Source: Ruminiclostridium papyrosolvens C7
Lineage (GTDB): Bacteria; Bacillota; Clostridia; Acetivibrionales; DSM-1351
Direction: 5' to 3'
NCBI RefSeq assembly: GCF_000421965.1
Contig: NZ_ATAY01000098.1
Location: 124,001 to 188,000 of the forward strand
DNA: 64,000 bases
The notes under the pieces were generated by a model. That model had not been told where the DNA came from. It saw only the letters and a program-made list of their open reading frames with translations, and did not search any database. Below are positions 32,520 to 42,216 of this stretch, in pieces (position 1 is the stretch's first letter; the number at the start of each line of letters is the position of its first letter). Position numbers and translations under genes: made by a program.

Positions 32520-33950
32520 CTAGTCCGAACTCGGTTTGGTTCTGCCGAGGTCAACTTCTATTTCTCTGATATAGCCACGGGAGACATATCTTATAACTAT
32601 AGACATTTTTTCAGTCATAATTATATCCTGTCCCTCTAGGACGGTAATTGTAGCCGAGGTTATTTCCTTCAGCTTGACCATATCATCAAGCGGAGTCTGC
32701 ATGAATTTCGCTCTGGTCTCAAGTTCATTCTGAACATCCTCAAGGTCGATATCATCCTGAAGGAGCTGAAGAGCTTCCTTGCGTACTTCTCTGATGATTT
32801 TATTCTTAACACGAACATCTTCCGCATAGCGATAGTCAGAACCTTCAGGAGACATGACCCGTGCATTTGTAACAAAGAAGCTATCAAGTCCGTCATATGA
32901 ACGGAATGTCAGATATTTTGCAGTATCAAGAAGCTCTATGTATTCCTCTATTCCATTTGGTCTCAGCTCAAGCATCTTTGTTTTGGATATTCCCATTCCA
33001 GAGGTATCCCTTGTCTTGCCTATACTCTGATGTACTTCCGACTTAGAATACAATCCGCATACTATTCCGGCGTTATTGATTTCTCTTGTTATACCATCCA
33101 TTCCTATGTAAAGCGAGCGTGCAGCGACAACCTGTATGTCGGTGTTTTTGACATCCTTTTTATCTGCTTCAAGTCTCTGGGCGTATGCTGAAACATTTTC
33201 ATTATCATCTGGGGCATATGCTTCAAGCACAAAGAGGAGCGGTTTATGATAAGAAGTTGCAAGAACGACCTGTTGTTCTGATACTGCCGACCATAAAGCC
33301 TTTTGTGATTCCCCGACTATATGAACCAATTCATAATACTCATTGAAATACTTCAGCTTATCAATGGATGCAAGAGCGTCGCTATTGGTCATGGTAGGTG
33401 CAGTAGTTTTGAACTTGAATACATCTCCGACAAGAAATGATGTTTCAACGTCAGATTCCGCGCCTTCAGTAAAAGTAATTGTTAAGCCAGTTAATGGTAT
33501 TTCATATTGACCAGTCAAAGGCACTGTCAGTTCATCGGAATAGCTGTATCCGCCATCTATTGAGTATATAAATAATGCTGAATTTCTGCGGCCTTGTCCT
33601 GTAATTTTAATTATCACATTAAAAGCATTGTATGGGTTTCCACTAACCGACAAAGACCCTGAACCTGTTGCAATCTTTTCAACTGTGCTTCTGCTTCCTG
33701 CTGTAGAGGCAGAAACCGGGATACAATATATACGACTTGAACCATTTTCAATTGAATCCATAACCTTATCAGCAAGGGGACTCAACCCAAGTAATTCTTT
33801 AATTTTTGTTGCTGTCATGTTTCCAGTTATAACAATAGGAGTGTCAGAGATAACAGGGGAGACTCCTATTTTTAAATGTACTCCATCGCCCTTATTGGAA
33901 TTAAGACCAAGAAGGCCATCTGTTATGTTTGTTGTAACGTCTCTAAGCAA
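32520..33950 (-). CDS. Contractile tail sheath protein (Mu gpL-like)
   Basis: 476 residues: HLKIGVSPVISDTPIVITGN, the central YYELVHIVGESQKALWSAVS and LFVLEAYAPDDNENVSAYAQ, and a C-terminal EKMSIVIRYVSRGYIREIEV. The YV-RGYI-EIEVDLG ending is the sheath family signature. It makes this prophage a myophage. About usual length for Mu-like sheaths. Confidence 0.9.
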   Translation of the reverse strand: MLRDVTTNITDGLLGLNSNKGDGVHLKIGVSPVISDTPIVITGNMTATKIKELLGLSPLADKVMDSIENGSSRIYCIPVSASTAGSRSTVEKIATGSGSLSVSGNPYNAFNVIIKITGQGRRNSALFIYSIDGGYSYSDELTVPLTGQYEIPLTGLTITFTEGAESDVETSFLVGDVFKFKTTAPTMTNSDALASIDKLKYFNEYYELVHIVGESQKALWSAVSEQQVVLATSYHKPLLFVLEAYAPDDNENVSAYAQRLEADKKDVKNTDIQVVAARSLYIGMDGITREINNAGIVCGLYSKSEVHQSIGKTRDTSGMGISKTKMLELRPNGIEEYIELLDTAKYLTFRSYDGLDSFFVTNARVMSPEGSDYRYAEDVRVKNKIIREVRKEALQLLQDDIDLEDVQNELETRAKFMQTPLDDMVKLKEITSATITVLEGQDIIMTEKMSIVIRYVSRGYIREIEVDLGRTKPSSD

Positions 33951-34166
33951 TTATTTCACCTTCTTTCCGATTGGAGTACCAGAGAAATTTTTAACTGCTG
34001 CATCGAATTCTTCCTCCTCCACCATCTTTCCTGACTTCCACCCTTGAGCAGCACATACACCGTTTAAAATTGGTGTTGGAATTTTCTTTTTTCTCTGAAG
34101 TTCATCAACGAGGAAGAGTGGAGCTGTAATTGTAGCCGATTCCTGTTGTTTTTCCTTTTCTGCCAT
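33951..34166 (-). CDS. Small DUF2635-position tail protein
   Basis: 71 residues, MAEKEKQQESATITAPLFLV then DELQRKKKIPTPILNGVCAA. It ends directly at the sheath start. Mu-like phages carry a small protein (gp38/DUF2635 position) here; the role is unknown. Confidence 0.6.
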   Translation of the reverse strand: MAEKEKQQESATITAPLFLVDELQRKKKIPTPILNGVCAAQGWKSGKMVEEEEFDAAVKNFSGTPIGKKVK

Positions 34167-34179
34167 TTTGAGTCTCCTT

Positions 34180-34668
34180 TCATTTCTTTACCGATTCAAT
34201 CACCACATCCGAAATCTTTACAAAGTCTGAGTCTTTATATACGCCACCTAAAAACTTAACCTTAAAATTAACTGCAACCTTTGCCTTGAGTATACTGTCA
34301 TCGTCGTCAACCCATTCTGCCTCCTCAACTTGGATGGGAGTATAGTCTCCATTGATATAAATTCCTGAATCAATGATTCTTAGAAACGCTTCAAATATCG
34401 TTTCAGTTTTCGTTGGGTCTGGGTCTCCTATTATCACACTGAAGGTTGTCTCTCGGGAGAAAATCTTTCGCCTCTTATGTCGTTCACCTGTTTGGTCACT
34501 GAATATAGTTTTTGTGCCGCTTCGGTTGAAAGACTCCTCCTCAAAGAGTACAGCCCCAACATGAGTCTCTTGAGAGGCCCTAAGTCTCTTCATGCTAGTG
34601 TAGGGTTTTGAATGGATTCCTGCTTCCTTTAGCTTTGTTAATAGGTATTCTCTGCATTCTGTAAACAT
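34180..34668 (-). CDS. Tail terminator-like protein (Mu gp37 position)
   Basis: 162 residues, MFTECREYLLTKLKEAGIHS, HVGAVLFEEESFNRSGTKTI, RKIFSRETTFSVIIGDPDPT. Position between the morphogenesis gene and the sheath and the mixed alpha-beta pattern fit Mu gp37 (tail terminator). Family assignment is by position. Confidence 0.6.
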   Translation of the reverse strand: MFTECREYLLTKLKEAGIHSKPYTSMKRLRASQETHVGAVLFEEESFNRSGTKTIFSDQTGERHKRRKIFSRETTFSVIIGDPDPTKTETIFEAFLRIIDSGIYINGDYTPIQVEEAEWVDDDDSILKAKVAVNFKVKFLGGVYKDSDFVKISDVVIESVKK

Positions 34669-34670
34669 TG

Positions 34671-35170
34671 CTAATCCTCCATAAAATAATCCTCAAGAGT
34701 TCCCCTGATTTCTTCAATGTCTTCATCGCTCAGACCGAGGAAGGGGCGGGCAGGAATATTTACTCTCACATTTACTTGTTTTTTTCGTATCCAACGACCT
34801 TCCATTTGGAAAACAAGGCCCTTTGATGTCTTGGCCCGGATGGTGATACGTCTATTCTTTGCACCTAGTTGCTGAGTTGCTGCATAAATTTTATTAGTAC
34901 CAACCGTAAAACCTGAAGCATCGGACTTTGACTTGATAGAGTTCTTCAGGCCAGCACTTACAACCAGAGTGACACCGCCTTCCTGCTCAGCCCGGATTGA
35001 TTTCTTCCACTTCTTTCCGTCCGGGTCTTTTCGGTTCGGAACCGTTCTACGGTTGAACCTCTGACAGCCTCAGCAATAGTATCATTAATACCCTTTTTGT
35101 CGATTTCCTTGAGTTGTCTCATTCGGTTTATCAATCTTCGTGTATCACCATCAAGGCGTATACTGTACAT
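34671..35170 (-). pseudogene. Virion morphogenesis (Mu gpG-like) gene, frameshifted
   Basis: The 5' part reads MYSIRLDGDTRRLINRMRQL, IAEAVRGSTVERFRTEK and then runs to a stop as TRTERSGRNQ. Restoring one A in the AAAA run near 35019-35024 gives FRTEKDPDGKKWKKSIRAEQ. The frame then continues through VVSAGLKNSIKSKSDASGFT, NKIYAATQQLGAKNRRITIR and PARPFLGLSDEDIEEIRGTL to a TAG at 34671. This is the phage virion morphogenesis family (Mu gpG). The 500-base span is one short of a multiple of three. Either real inactivation or a homopolymer sequencing error. Confidence 0.85.
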
Positions 35171-35171
35171 T

Positions 35172-35621
35172 TCACATCCCCCTCAGTTGGTTCCGTGAGA
35201 ATAGGCGAGGATTAGATGAAACTGAAAAGCCCGTTTTTGCTGCCTGAGTTGTATTTACCTTTCCGATTTCAACCTTTCCATCAGCAAGCAGTTCAAAGAA
35301 CCTAATTGCTGCTTTATACCTGTTGAGATAGTTCTTTTCTCTGTCGCTTTCATCTATGCCTATTCGTGAATATAAGTTATAAACGGTAATGTCCTTGGCG
35401 AACTTGTTAATGACTTGAGGGACAGGAAATAGAGGAAGTGAGTATCTTTTTGCGATATATCCGTCAATCTCTGCCTCAGCGTCAGTTATTGCACCTTCGA
35501 TGATAGGAACGATTTTTGCTTCACGCTCTGCAACATCCTCTATGTATTCACTGCCAATTATTGTGTTCAGAGCGTCATCCTTTAACATTCCTCGAACTTC
35601 TCCAACTGTACAGTAAGTCAT
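35172..35621 (-). CDS. Mu gp36-like (DUF1320) protein
   Basis: 149 residues: MTYCTVGEVRGMLKDDALNT, VPIIEGAITDAEAEIDGYIA, then KRYSLPLFPVPQVINKFAKD. The YA-KRY-LPL-PVP--I--FA pattern is the DUF1320 (Mu gp36) signature. It acts in head-tail joining by position after the major head gene. Confidence 0.88.
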   Translation of the reverse strand: MTYCTVGEVRGMLKDDALNTIIGSEYIEDVAEREAKIVPIIEGAITDAEAEIDGYIAKRYSLPLFPVPQVINKFAKDITVYNLYSRIGIDESDREKNYLNRYKAAIRFFELLADGKVEIGKVNTTQAAKTGFSVSSNPRLFSRNQLRGM

Positions 35622-35634
35622 TTCGCATCATCCT

Positions 35635-36522
35635 TTACTCTTTCTCACCAGTGCTTCCGTAAGCCATCTGCCAAAAACCATATCCTGCATTTGCTCTTCC
35701 ATCGACACCATAAAGGAATTGCTTTTTCATAAATACATTAGTATCTGCGTCATTTACCATAGCAACAAATTGAGGTGCCTTTCTTTCTTGGTAAATAAGC
35801 GGTTTTAAAGGTCTTGAAGTACAAAGGAGATACCACTGAGTGTCCGCTCCTGCAAGCTCAGGAACAACAAGTAATTCCGCTGTATCCTTGTATATGTTGG
35901 TTGTGCCATCAATTTCATCGGCAAGAAGTATCTTTCTTCCGTTTGCTTCTTCATTTGGAGCTACAACAAGAAGGTCTGGAATTAACTTCAAGCTTTTACC
36001 GTTTTCATCTGTGAGTGACATCATGGAGCTTCTGGCTGCTCCATATGAAGTCGGGGAAAGTTTTTTGTCCCCTTTGTTGCTGACTGTCTTTTTTCCAACC
36101 TTATGAGCGTCGGAGAAAAACGGTTGCCCGTCGTAGCACTTGTTTACAAATCCATTCTTTAGTAGTGTAAAAACAAGGTCATCCGGGAAAGTAACAGCAC
36201 TCTGACCTATATCCTGAATGGCCGGAGTGTATAATCCAACCTTATCGTCTTCAATGTCGTTACGGTCTACACCAATCGTAAGCTCAAAATCCTTGTTTTT
36301 GATAGTGTAGTCACTTGCACTCAAATTCTGAATCTGTCGGTCTCCAATCCATTCTCGCATTCTTGGTATCATACCGAGCCATTTGTAACTTTCTTCTCCT
36401 GCCTCTGAAGGAACTTTTGTTGCCACCCTGTCCCAGAGAGTTTTTGATTGGTCGAAAGCTTTGGCAAAAATAGTTTTAAAACCTGTAAAAATACCTCTTA
36501 AAGATTGTTGATTAACTATCAT
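35635..36522 (-). CDS. Mu gpT-like major head subunit
   Basis: 295 residues. Begins MIVNQQSLRGIFTGFKTIFA, with SEAGEESYKWLGMIPRMREW, QNLSASDYTIKNKDFELTIG and YDGQPFFSDAHKVGKKTVSN, ending ANAGYGFWQMAYGSTGEKE. These are strong matches to the Mu-like major capsid family (gp34, T). Together with the protease/scaffold gene it forms the head. Confidence 0.93.
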   Translation of the reverse strand: MIVNQQSLRGIFTGFKTIFAKAFDQSKTLWDRVATKVPSEAGEESYKWLGMIPRMREWIGDRQIQNLSASDYTIKNKDFELTIGVDRNDIEDDKVGLYTPAIQDIGQSAVTFPDDLVFTLLKNGFVNKCYDGQPFFSDAHKVGKKTVSNKGDKKLSPTSYGAARSSMMSLTDENGKSLKLIPDLLVVAPNEEANGRKILLADEIDGTTNIYKDTAELLVVPELAGADTQWYLLCTSRPLKPLIYQERKAPQFVAMVNDADTNVFMKKQFLYGVDGRANAGYGFWQMAYGSTGEKE

Positions 36523-36546
36523 AGTTAATGATTCCTCCTGTTTTTA

Positions 36547-36960
36547 TTAAAGAGTTTCAACGGTAACACTGCCGTCGTCTGATACTGCAAGTACTTTTCC
36601 TGCCCGAGAGCTACCTGTTGCTAATGCTGTTACAGTGCAGTCATCTTCAATGTAGCAGTCCTTCAGGACATGTTCGGGTTTAACCTTGTTAGCTTCTGTA
36701 ATTGTGTTGTCCCAAACAAAAGCACCTCTTTTAACCTTAACAGTCAAGTCTCCATCTACACCGTTTCTGTTATCAACGTACTCCTCAGCACGGCCTGCCG
36801 CTGTTAATCCTTCGGCTTTGGTTGCAGCCTCTGCGTAACCTGTTGCATTTAGTACAACTAGACTACCATCAAAAATGACTGCTCCTGCTGCAACCGGAAG
36901 AACAATACTCTGTCCATTCAAAAGTAGCTCTGCTGTATTTCTTCCTGCTGATAATGCCAT
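36547..36960 (-). CDS. Capsid decoration/DUF2190-like head protein
   Basis: 137 residues, beta-rich: IVLPVAAGAVIFDGSLVVLN, TGYAEAATKAEGLTAAGRAE, and FVWDNTITEANKVKPEHVLK. It lies between the protease/scaffold and the major head gene, where Mu-like phages encode a capsid cement protein (gp33 position). Confidence 0.68.
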   Translation of the reverse strand: MALSAGRNTAELLLNGQSIVLPVAAGAVIFDGSLVVLNATGYAEAATKAEGLTAAGRAEEYVDNRNGVDGDLTVKVKRGAFVWDNTITEANKVKPEHVLKDCYIEDDCTVTALATGSSRAGKVLAVSDDGSVTVETL

Positions 36961-36961
36961 G

Positions 36962-37996
36962 TTATCTCACGTCCTTTCCATATTTTTTAAGGTCTTCTTC
37001 ACCTACGCCGAGCTGCTTGCAAATACGCAATGTTGCTTCATCAAAGCTATCCTCTTTGTTAGCCTTTGTCTCAATTTCAAGTTCACCCATAGGAACACCT
37101 TGAGGGGCTTTCTCAACAAAAGACTTGAAGCCCTCCGGGTCTTTCAAAGCGTACTCTGTAGCCCAATCCTTTTGAGCCGGAGTAAGTTTCCCCGCTTTAA
37201 GGGCCATAAGTACAGCATCATCCGCATCCCTCTGGGCGAGTCTTTCCTTGAGTGCTTTAAACTCAGTTTCAATGGTGTTCGAAGTATTTGTGTTCTTCAA
37301 GGCTATAATTGCAGCAGCCACATCTTCAGTCTTAGCTCCTGCTTTAAGTCCCAACATCTCACAAATGACCTTATTTGCTACAACCTTACCCTCGGCTTCA
37401 GTATTTACAGCCTTTTCTTTAAGCTTTTTTGCATCCTCAACGAGGGCCTTTAATGCTTCGATGACCTGTTCTTCGGTTGCATCCTCGCCGAGTCCCAAAA
37501 GAGCTGCAAGCTGTTTTAAAATATTCATACTGTTTCCTCCTTCATAATCCTCAATTTCGATAGAATTTATTATTGGGAACATTCCGTCAATGGCGGGTGT
37601 GTTCGTCAATGCGACTGAATGCAAAACTATTGCCTTACTGTCTTTTTTTCTAACAAGTACAACGGGTGAGAGATAACGGTATTCTTTATTTTCAAGGTAC
37701 TGTTTTCCCTTTGGAGTCCATTCTACCTTTGCCACAATTGCTCCGTCCTCGAGGGATAAGTCTTTAATCCATCCGCCCGCCGGAGCTTGTACGTCTTCAA
37801 GTGTTTGGTGCTCATAATCAATCACAATGTCGATACCCCGTTCCTGAAATGTCTGTTTCATCAGACGGAAGCTTTCCTCGTCAACATTGAAGTCACCCTT
37901 TTGGCTTTTAACGTGTCCAATAGGAAGTATCTTTATTTTTCCGGGAGCTCCGTTTATTTCCGATTGGCTACCGCTACAAACAAATAATTTTGCCAT
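36962..37996 (-). CDS. Mu I-like head maturation protease with C-terminal scaffold
   Basis: 344 residues. N-terminal protease: SQKGDFNVDEESFRLMKQTF, DIVIDYEHQTLEDVQAPAGG, then WIKDLSLEDGAIVAKVEWTP, SPVVLVRKKDSKAIVLHSVA and LTNTPAIDGM. The YEHQ His and the HSVALTN serine region are the Mu protease pattern. An internal start near GGNSMNILKQLAALLGLGED probably makes the separate scaffold (Z), as in Mu, because AGGAGG precedes that ATG. Confidence 0.88.
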   Translation of the reverse strand: MAKLFVCSGSQSEINGAPGKIKILPIGHVKSQKGDFNVDEESFRLMKQTFQERGIDIVIDYEHQTLEDVQAPAGGWIKDLSLEDGAIVAKVEWTPKGKQYLENKEYRYLSPVVLVRKKDSKAIVLHSVALTNTPAIDGMFPIINSIEIEDYEGGNSMNILKQLAALLGLGEDATEEQVIEALKALVEDAKKLKEKAVNTEAEGKVVANKVICEMLGLKAGAKTEDVAAAIIALKNTNTSNTIETEFKALKERLAQRDADDAVLMALKAGKLTPAQKDWATEYALKDPEGFKSFVEKAPQGVPMGELEIETKANKEDSFDEATLRICKQLGVGEEDLKKYGKDVR

Positions 37997-38139
37997 TTAC
38001 TCACCTCTAACAATCATAATGTGTATTTATTCGCCGTTAACCCCGTTAGCACGCGTGCTAACGCATGATATTTTGATAAGTGGGAAAATTACCCTCTTAC
38101 TATTTTTAAATACTCTACAGGTCTTTTAAACTCCAATAT
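37997..38139. other. Central intergenic region of the Mu-like prophage
   Basis: The only sizeable gap between packed head genes: 143 bases between the MuF-like and protease genes. It contains a 20-bp perfect palindrome (38044-38063) and no reading frame. It lies about 0.5 kb from the midpoint of the prophage (37,572). Confidence 0.75.
38044..38063. promoter_or_regulatory. Perfect 20-bp palindrome at the prophage centre, candidate gyrase/centre site or promoter operator
   Basis: CGTTAGCACGCGTGCTAACG is identical on both strands. In Mu the strong gyrase site also lies at the genome midpoint between the G and I head genes. This element lies between the equivalent MuF and I genes. An 11-base half (CGTTAGCACGC) recurs near the phage left end at 52573-52583. 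Confidence 0.55.
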
Positions 38140-38880
38140 CTACTTTTTACCTTTTACCTGTTTGTTGTATGCTTTCACAAGTGTTTCAGGATATCCTTTG
38201 AGGTCAGGAGTAAATGGCACCTTTGCCGGATTAGTTTGGAATCTCGGGTCAGGTATGACATTTACAAAGCGACCGTCCTGAAGCTGTGCAGCCTTGGGAA
38301 TCTCATTTTCTATTGTCAGGTTCTGCTGTTCGACTTGTCTCCTTGAAAGCGAGCGAACCGTGCAACGACAACGAAATCCATTCGGTGGATACCATACATC
38401 CCAAACAGGGGAGTCTGCCGGAAAAACTTTTCCATCCATAGCCAAATGGGAAGGGCGAGTATGAGTATCGTTTACAGCGTCATATATCCAATAGGGGCGA
38501 AGCTTCAAAACATCCGGGTCTGTCATTTGCCTGTAGTGTCCAACTTGGTAAGCTGCTTGTGTGTTTGTTCTGAAAATATTGTCCGCCTGAAAATTTGTTA
38601 TTCCTTCGTAACCTTCAATTTCAAGGAATTCGTTCATCTTGTCCCTGAAGCTCTGCATAGTCTCTCCATCCTTGATGGCCCGGAGAAGCTCGTCATGAAA
38701 CTTTTTGAGGACTTGAACCTTTGTATATCCTGAGACAGTGAAGGCGAGAGTTTGATACTCTGCTGAAAGTTCATAGAACTGCTTCATTGTTATAGGAATT
38801 TTCCCTTTGAAGTAATCAACTGCTTCCTCAAAGGTCATCTCTTTATTCAGAGAGATAATGCTTTCAATGTCATCCATCAT
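38140..38880 (-). CDS. MuF-like minor head protein (phage head morphogenesis)
   Basis: 246 residues. Characteristic sequence: IFRTNTQAAYQVGHYRQMTD, YWIYDAVNDTHTRPSHLAMD then GKVFPADSPVWD, and PPNGFRCRCTVRSLS with the conserved Cys pair. This is the Mu F/SPP1 gp7 family that binds the portal inside the head. Overlaps the portal gene by 11 bases. Confidence 0.93.
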   Translation of the reverse strand: MMDDIESIISLNKEMTFEEAVDYFKGKIPITMKQFYELSAEYQTLAFTVSGYTKVQVLKKFHDELLRAIKDGETMQSFRDKMNEFLEIEGYEGITNFQADNIFRTNTQAAYQVGHYRQMTDPDVLKLRPYWIYDAVNDTHTRPSHLAMDGKVFPADSPVWDVWYPPNGFRCRCTVRSLSRRQVEQQNLTIENEIPKAAQLQDGRFVNVIPDPRFQTNPAKVPFTPDLKGYPETLVKAYNKQVKGKK

Positions 38881-40435
38881 TCGTCACCTGCCCTGAAAGG
38901 TCTGCTACAAGCATTGCCCTTTGAAGGAGCTCCTCAATGTCTCTGACATCCATATCCTCTGCAAGCTTAGTTACAAGCTGTTCGTTTTCAAACAGTTTCT
39001 TAACCTCGTCAAGGTCTTCAGCATTGTCAAGCATCTTGAGAACAGGGGCAAAAAGCTTTTGAAATAAGCCTGAGCTTTTCCTTGTCACCACTGTTGCAAG
39101 GTTATCAATGTGCTTCTGTGTTCCAAGTTCTTCTTTGGCTGTCTCCTTATTGGCTATTAATTGTGTCCTTTGTTTCATCGGAAGTGGAAAGCTTGTTCCG
39201 TTACTTGGAGTAGCAACCTCCTCGCCATTCTCCGGCTTTGGAATAGAAAATTTCTTGTAAAGGTGAGCAGTCGGAACCTTGAGGCCAATGTCACAAATAA
39301 GCTGTTTATATATCCCAACCGTTTCCTTCTGGTCTTCAGCTTCTTCACAGTCATACCGTATATATGGAATTCGTCTGTCTTCTCCGAAGTTGAATAGAAC
39401 AAGTGGACGTATAATATCCCTTCGCAATGTAGCAGCAAGAGCCTTGCAGTCTGCGACCGTCAGGTCGTGTCTTACTTCATTATGCGTCTTTGACTGTGCG
39501 AAGCTTCCACCGCCGCTATCTGAAGTAAGTGTCTGACCGAGAATTGCCTTTGACATTTGCTCGTCACAGTACCGGGCAAGTCTCTCGTATACATCTGTAC
39601 TTGAAGTCTTTGCAGCTTCTTTAAAATCAATTTCCGTTCCGTCTGGGATTATTCCCGCTGCATCAGTGCCAATTTGAATAAGGGCTTGCATCAGTGCTTT
39701 TTTATCATCTTCACTTGAACCTTGAGCATATTTGCCAAGTCTAAGCGGCATCCCGAATATTTCGCAAAAACTGACCCAATCTTTAAGGTCATAGTTTTTG
39801 AACAAATACATCCAAGCAACTACCCTGAGTACTCCTGCTCTGGATGGATGTCCGCTGCGAGCTTTGTACCTATGAACTATGAATTTGTTCTCAGGGATAT
39901 GAATACCACTTGGTGACTCCTTTGTTATAACTTTGAAGTCATCGTTATAATCCCAAAAGAAACGTTTTTGATATCTACTCTTAATGTCTTTAATTACGGT
40001 ATTCCCATTGTCATAGTCCCATATGATTTCAGATACTGAGAAACCTTTACCTATTGCATCGAGTAAGTCCATTTGAACATCCTCAAAGTTTTCAATGCTT
40101 TTGATTTCCTGTGCAACAAACTCAGCAATTTGTTTGTCACGTTCATCATCAGCGTCAAAAGGAATAATCTCATAGTCAAGGCCAGTGACAGCATTTTTTC
40201 GAGTCTGAAGCTGACTAAAGAGGTGAGGGTCTTTCTCTTCCATTTCTTCAAAAAGCTCCATCTGACGAAGTACATCCCCAGAGTCGGCTTCCCTGAAAAT
40301 ATTTGCAAGTTTAACAGGTGTGAGGCCGTTGCTTGGATAGTCAGAATATTTGTCCTGAACTTGAGCAACTGCAATCTCAGTCAAGTCTGGCCTCTTGGGA
40401 GTAACCACTTTTAATCTTTTCTGAACTTTTTTCAT
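38870..40435 (-). CDS. Mu-type portal protein (gp29, DUF935)
   Basis: 521 residues: SDYPSNGLTPVKLANIFREA, LFEEMEEKDPHLFSQLQTRK, NAVTGLDYEIIPFD, KGFSVSEIIWDYDNGNTVIK and YKARSGHPSRAGVLRVVAWM. These match the DUF935 portal family of Mu-like phages. It is preceded by the large terminase gene. Confidence 0.93.
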   Translation of the reverse strand: MKKVQKRLKVVTPKRPDLTEIAVAQVQDKYSDYPSNGLTPVKLANIFREADSGDVLRQMELFEEMEEKDPHLFSQLQTRKNAVTGLDYEIIPFDADDERDKQIAEFVAQEIKSIENFEDVQMDLLDAIGKGFSVSEIIWDYDNGNTVIKDIKSRYQKRFFWDYNDDFKVITKESPSGIHIPENKFIVHRYKARSGHPSRAGVLRVVAWMYLFKNYDLKDWVSFCEIFGMPLRLGKYAQGSSEDDKKALMQALIQIGTDAAGIIPDGTEIDFKEAAKTSSTDVYERLARYCDEQMSKAILGQTLTSDSGGGSFAQSKTHNEVRHDLTVADCKALAATLRRDIIRPLVLFNFGEDRRIPYIRYDCEEAEDQKETVGIYKQLICDIGLKVPTAHLYKKFSIPKPENGEEVATPSNGTSFPLPMKQRTQLIANKETAKEELGTQKHIDNLATVVTRKSSGLFQKLFAPVLKMLDNAEDLDEVKKLFENEQLVTKLAEDMDVRDIEELLQRAMLVADLSGQVTNDG

Positions 40436-40447
40436 CGTTTCACCCCT

Positions 40448-42216
40448 TTAATATGAGCCACTCCTAAATTTAAGAGCTCTGCTGATTACCGACTTATAAT
40501 CAACCTTAGTTCCTATTTTTACAGATAATGCGAGCTTAACAGCCATTTCCAATCCATCAGGGCCATCGTCATTCTTGCCCATAGGATACTCAAACATTTG
40601 TTTTAAAAGTGCTTTATGCTTCTTACTAAATTTTATATAGCCGTTTTTAATAAATGGTTGTAAACTCTGTATTCTGGCATCCTTATTTTGTGTACTGTTG
40701 ATTTCCTCTATTGGGAGAAACTCTCCAACCTCAGCAGATTTTTGTCTCATAATCTCTGCAAAGTAATATTGAAACTGCACTGCTTCGACTCCAAACTTAT
40801 AATAAGGCCGCTTGTATTCTCGCTTGAGTCGCTTGGATGCTTCGATTGCATCGTCAATTATCTTGTCAGGCTTTCGCTTTTCAATATCTGCTATGACCAC
40901 ATACATGAATCCAGTTTTTATATCTTTTGCAAGTGCAAATATTGAGGATGTATCAGACTTCTTATTCTTACCAAGCGACGGGTCATTAGAGCCAATGAAC
41001 AAAAATTTTGTATCCGAGAAGTCAGGTACAGTTTTTCCGTCGTCATCATAGAAGTCAAACCACTCTTCCTGAAATGAACAACTTTCTGGGTCAATAGGGT
41101 CGTTCTGAATTTCAGAATTGAATGAAGCTTCTCCTTCAGATACACGAATAACCATAAGGTCGTAGTAACTGAGCTTAGCTTCCCATAGCACCTCAGTGCC
41201 TTCAAGCATCTCTTCACGATTAGCCTCAAAGAACTCCTTAGCGTCTTCCTGTCTGTTCTCATTTGCAAGGTTGGTATAGATTCTTTCCCAAGCGTCCCAT
41301 AATGTGTCATCGGTTGCAAAACTTATAACACCACGGTATTTTACAGTTTTATAGCTTGGGTTGTTTGCAACATTTGCAAGTAAGGCGTCAAAGTGGAGGA
41401 GGGTTCCGATATACACAATGTCGGTGTAAGTGTCTCCTGCTTTTGACACTGCTTTATAGAACCAGTTCCGAAGCTTCTTTCTCTGCTCAGGTGTATTGAC
41501 ATTCTCGTCATTTTAAGGTCATCACAGATAATAAGGTCGGGACGCCATTGCTTATGACGACGACCACGGATTTTCTTACCGCTGCCGATTGCTTCAATCT
41601 TTACTCCGTTTGATAAGAGGATTATTCCTGCTTTCCAAACCTTGCCTTGGCATATTTCAAAATCCTCCCGGATAGCTGCATTCTCTTCGTACTCTGTTTT
41701 GATATCTGTCAGAAATCCTTCTGCTTGGTCAGAGCTGTCCGAAAGTATAATGACATAATGCTTGTATGCATAGACTGAAGCATGAAGCGTATCCTTAAAG
41801 GTGAATGTCGTAGACTTAGCGTGTCCACGTGGAGCTTCTATCGCTCTCCTGCATCCTTCAGCCCGGGAGATTTCTTTTGCATCCCGGATTGCGTTCTTAT
41901 CCTTCATTACACCGACTTCCCATATGTTATCAAGCTCATTATGAAACTTCGGTGATTCCCTGACAAAATAGTGGGGAAGGTAAGCCCTACCAAAATATTC
42001 AAGGTCAAATGCTCCGAGACGTTTTCTCAATCCCTTCGGGCCTGCAAGTTCAGCTCCGTTATGAAACTCCTTCAGGAGCTGCTCCCGTTCTTCCTTGTGT
42101 TTTCCTTCCCGTGTTGCGTATTTCTCGAAGAGCTCACGCTGATATTGTCGGTTTGCAACCTCCTCACGGTCTTCAGGCTCCTCAAGCTTTTCGATGTATT
42201 CCTTCAGGTTAATCAT
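40448..42216 (-). pseudogene. terL: Mu-type terminase large subunit (gp28), frameshifted
   Basis: The 5' frame starts MINLKEYIEKLEEPEDREEV. It carries Walker A RAIEAPRGHAKSTTF (near 128-137) and Walker B DLIICDDL (227-234), then loses frame at the AAAA run (41511-41514 on plus). Adding one A gives DDLKNDENVNTPEQRKKLRN, which continues into the 3' frame (AGDTYTDIVYIGTLLHFDAL). That part carries nuclease-domain acids in FLFIGSNDPSLGKNKKSD, FGVEAVQFQYY and DDGPDGLEMAVKLA. The span is one base short of 590 codons. Without correction the ATPase and nuclease are separated and packaging should fail. Confidence 0.88.

Noticed and set aside
40918-41319. Long alternate frames within the terminase and portal regions
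   Set aside because: Explained as shadow frames of conserved genes; codon pattern follows the main frame.
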